From NCBI GenBank assembly GCA_963734365.1, contig CAVTGV010000004.1:434001-498000 (forward strand): DNA of 64,000 nt, in the 5' to 3' direction. The notes beneath the pieces were generated by a model. The model did no database searches. It was not told where the DNA came from and was given only the letters and a program-made list of their open reading frames with translations. Shown piece after piece: positions 62,820 through 64,000 of the stretch (position 1 is its first letter; the number at the start of each line of letters is the position of its first letter). The stretch comes from JACVRW01 sp963734365 (GTDB taxonomy: Bacteria; Actinomycetota; Thermoleophilia; Solirubrobacterales; Thermoleophilaceae). The position numbers were made by a program, and so were the translations under genes.

Positions 62820-63285
62820 GTGTCCGTCCGGACGCTCGCGCTGGTCTCGCTGGCCATGTTTGTGCTGTCCACGGCGGCCGGCGCGACGTCGCGACCTACG
62901 CGGTGGAGAAAGGGGACCGCGGCGCCATCAGCCCCGGAGGGGCCACGGCGGGGAGCGAGGGCCGAGAGCGGCCCACCCGGACCTGAGGGCGCCCGCGGTC
63001 CTAGGGGCCGCGTGGCCCATACGGCTTCGCTGGTGCGGAGGGCACCAGCGAACGAGGACTCGGTGTTTGGCGCCATCGAGAGCGATCCGTACCGTGCAGC
63101 GTCCGCGATCCAGAGCCAGCTAGATCTCGGACCCGTCCGAGATCAGGGACGCGCTCTCGTCGCTCTGCTCGGACCTTTCATTCGCGGAGGCGCTCTCGAG
63201 CGAGTACCTGACCTGCGTGTCCAAGGCCGCTTCGCGGGCGCGCGAGGGCGCCAGCTCAGCGCGGATCCGGTCCGCGTGCTTGTGA
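62820..63285 (+). pseudogene. Secreted collagen-like protein, multiply frameshifted
   Basis: GTG 62820 gives a signal peptide (LALVSLAMFVLSTAAGA). Homology-like coding then hops frames: VATYAVEKGDRGAISPGG (frame +2), GPPGPEGARGPRG (collagen-like GXY), DSVFGAIESDPYRAASAIQS, then SEIRDALSSLCSDLSFAEAL and YLTCVSKAASRAREGASSAR to the TGA at 63283. At least three indels would be needed to restore one frame. Decayed gene or poor consensus. Confidence 0.6.
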
Positions 63286-63320
63286 AACCGGTCTGAGACG
63301 GGCGAATAGCTGGTATTTCT

Positions 63321-63350
63321 AGCCCTCGGGGACTTGCGCCCCCGAGGGCT
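63321..63350. terminator. Bidirectional terminator hairpin
   Basis: AGCCCTCGGGG (63321-63331)/CCCCGAGGGCT (63340-63350), perfect 11-bp stem, 8-nt loop, between the collagen-like pseudogene and the convergent UspA gene. No strong T-run on either side, but stem strength and location support termination. Confidence 0.7.
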
Positions 63351-63369
63351 CTTGGTTGGAACTGCTTGC

Positions 63370-64000
63370 CTACGCCGTGCTTTCGGCCCGTGCGGCCTGG
63401 GGCGTCTGCGCTGGCGCCTTCGCGGGCCGCGGGTGCACGATCACCGGGCAGGGGGCAGTGCGGACGAGCTCGGTGGAGACCGAGCCGAGCAGCACGCGGC
63501 GCAGTGGGCCGTAGGCCCGGGAGCCGACCACGAGCACGCCACCGTCCTCACGGGCGATTTGTGCGAGGGACTCGGCGGGCGGGCCGTCCACGAGCGTGCC
63601 CTCGAGCTGCACGTTCTCGGGGGTGGAGCTCAGTGCCTCGTCGAGGCGCTCGCGCATGATCTCGTGGATCGCCTTGTTCAGCTCGGCTCGGCCCGCACCT
63701 CCGCCGCCCTTTCCGTAGAGGATCGGGCCGGGCTGTGCCACCGCGACCACCTTGACTGGCGCGCCGCTGGCGCGGGCGAGTTCGATGGCCTCGGCCAAAG
63801 CAATGCGCGCCTCATCAGAGCCGTCGTATCCGACTGTGACCTCGGCGATGCCGTTCGGGGCGCTGTCCGCGTAGCCATGCGGGGCGATGGCAACCGAGCA
63901 CGGCGAACCGTGCAGCAGGCTCATGGCAACGCTGCCGGCCATGATCTGACCGGCTTTCCCGTGCTGGGCCGACCCGAGAACCACCAGGTCCGCGTCGAAC
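63370..64000 (-). CDS. Universal stress protein (UspA family), 5' end beyond window
   Basis: At least 210 aa; the frame is open to the window edge (FDADLVVLGSAQHG), so the N-terminus lies outside. The visible part has the end of a first Usp domain and a complete second one: VTVGYDGSDEARIALAEAI, KVVAVAQPG, GVLVVGSRAYGPLRRVLLGS and VSTELVRTAPCPVIV, with the ATP-binding G-2x-G-9x-G-S/T pattern. Tandem UspA are common in actinobacteria under hypoxia or general stress. Confidence 0.88.
   Translation of the reverse strand, partial: FDADLVVLGSAQHGKAGQIMAGSVAMSLLHGSPCSVAIAPHGYADSAPNGIAEVTVGYDGSDEARIALAEAIELARASGAPVKVVAVAQPGPILYGKGGGGAGRAELNKAIHEIMRERLDEALSSTPENVQLEGTLVDGPPAESLAQIAREDGGVLVVGSRAYGPLRRVLLGSVSTELVRTAPCPVIVHPRPAKAPAQTPQAARAESTA

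Overview
The window is very GC-rich, densely coded actinobacterial DNA. Gene content (SpoIIE-type phosphatase with STAS partner, DipZ, EF-G-like GTPase, DUF2867, DUF2188, DUF47, cold-shock protein, small coiled-coil proteins) and frequent GTG/TTG starts fit the Thermoleophilia/Solirubrobacterales, but there is no rRNA or marker tree, so the lineage is an inference. At least eight genes carry frameshifts, truncations or splits. This suggests either a draft metagenomic assembly with indel errors or real gene decay; raw reads would be needed to decide.

Layout. 0-8.2 kb: stress phosphatase/anti-sigma antagonist pair, EF-G-like GTPase, RNase H-like protein, Tat-exported sulfatase-superfamily enzyme, cupin. 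8.2-12.1 kb: a flavodoxin-family pseudogene, DipZ (CcdA plus thioredoxin), NTF2-like and VOC proteins, and a membrane protein with a paralog at 44 kb. 12.1-13.7 kb: a retron-type reverse transcriptase preceded by a structured region bounded by long inverted repeats (candidate msr-msd). 13.7-19.4 kb: MFS transporter, Vps62-like membrane protein, DUF2127 protein, and a secreted protein with three copies of a Cys-containing repeat. 19.4-23.7 kb: a damaged zone with a frameshifted zinc-binding lipoprotein under a Zur/Fur-like palindrome, a response regulator and a sedolisin joined at a chimeric breakpoint, a DUF2000 protein and a truncated M23 peptidase. 23.7-35.9 kb: small stress-type proteins, CspA, disulfide oxidoreductase, TetR/DUF2867 operon divergent from an ArsR-ArsC fusion, EamA transporter, proline dehydrogenase, PPOX protein, M24 peptidase, SDR. 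36-41 kb: large LuxR-type ATPase regulator and a GH20 hexosaminidase with a near-consensus DasR (dre) operator. 41-48 kb: frameshifted SABATH-type methyltransferase, two paralogous secreted alpha/beta hydrolases, a large secreted protein. 48-50.5 kb: a serine beta-lactamase-family gene split in two by about 1.2 kb carrying a DUF47 (PhoU-like) gene. 53-62.2 kb: a stress-flavoured segment (DUF2254, Clp ATPase, ferritin-like, DUF2231, DUF2188) bounded by identical 40-bp tRNA-Gly(GCC) 3'-half repeats, with a third tRNA 3' end inside. 62.8-64 kb: a decayed secreted collagen-like gene and a universal stress protein running off the end.

Regulation visible in sequence: many starts lacking a Shine-Dalgarno have a TANNNT -10-like hexamer 6-10 nt upstream, pointing to leaderless transcripts. 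Candidate operators for Zur, ArsR, TetR and DasR sit directly against the matching genes. The most interesting candidate system is the compact retron at 12.1-13.7 kb; the most island-like region is 53-62.2 kb.
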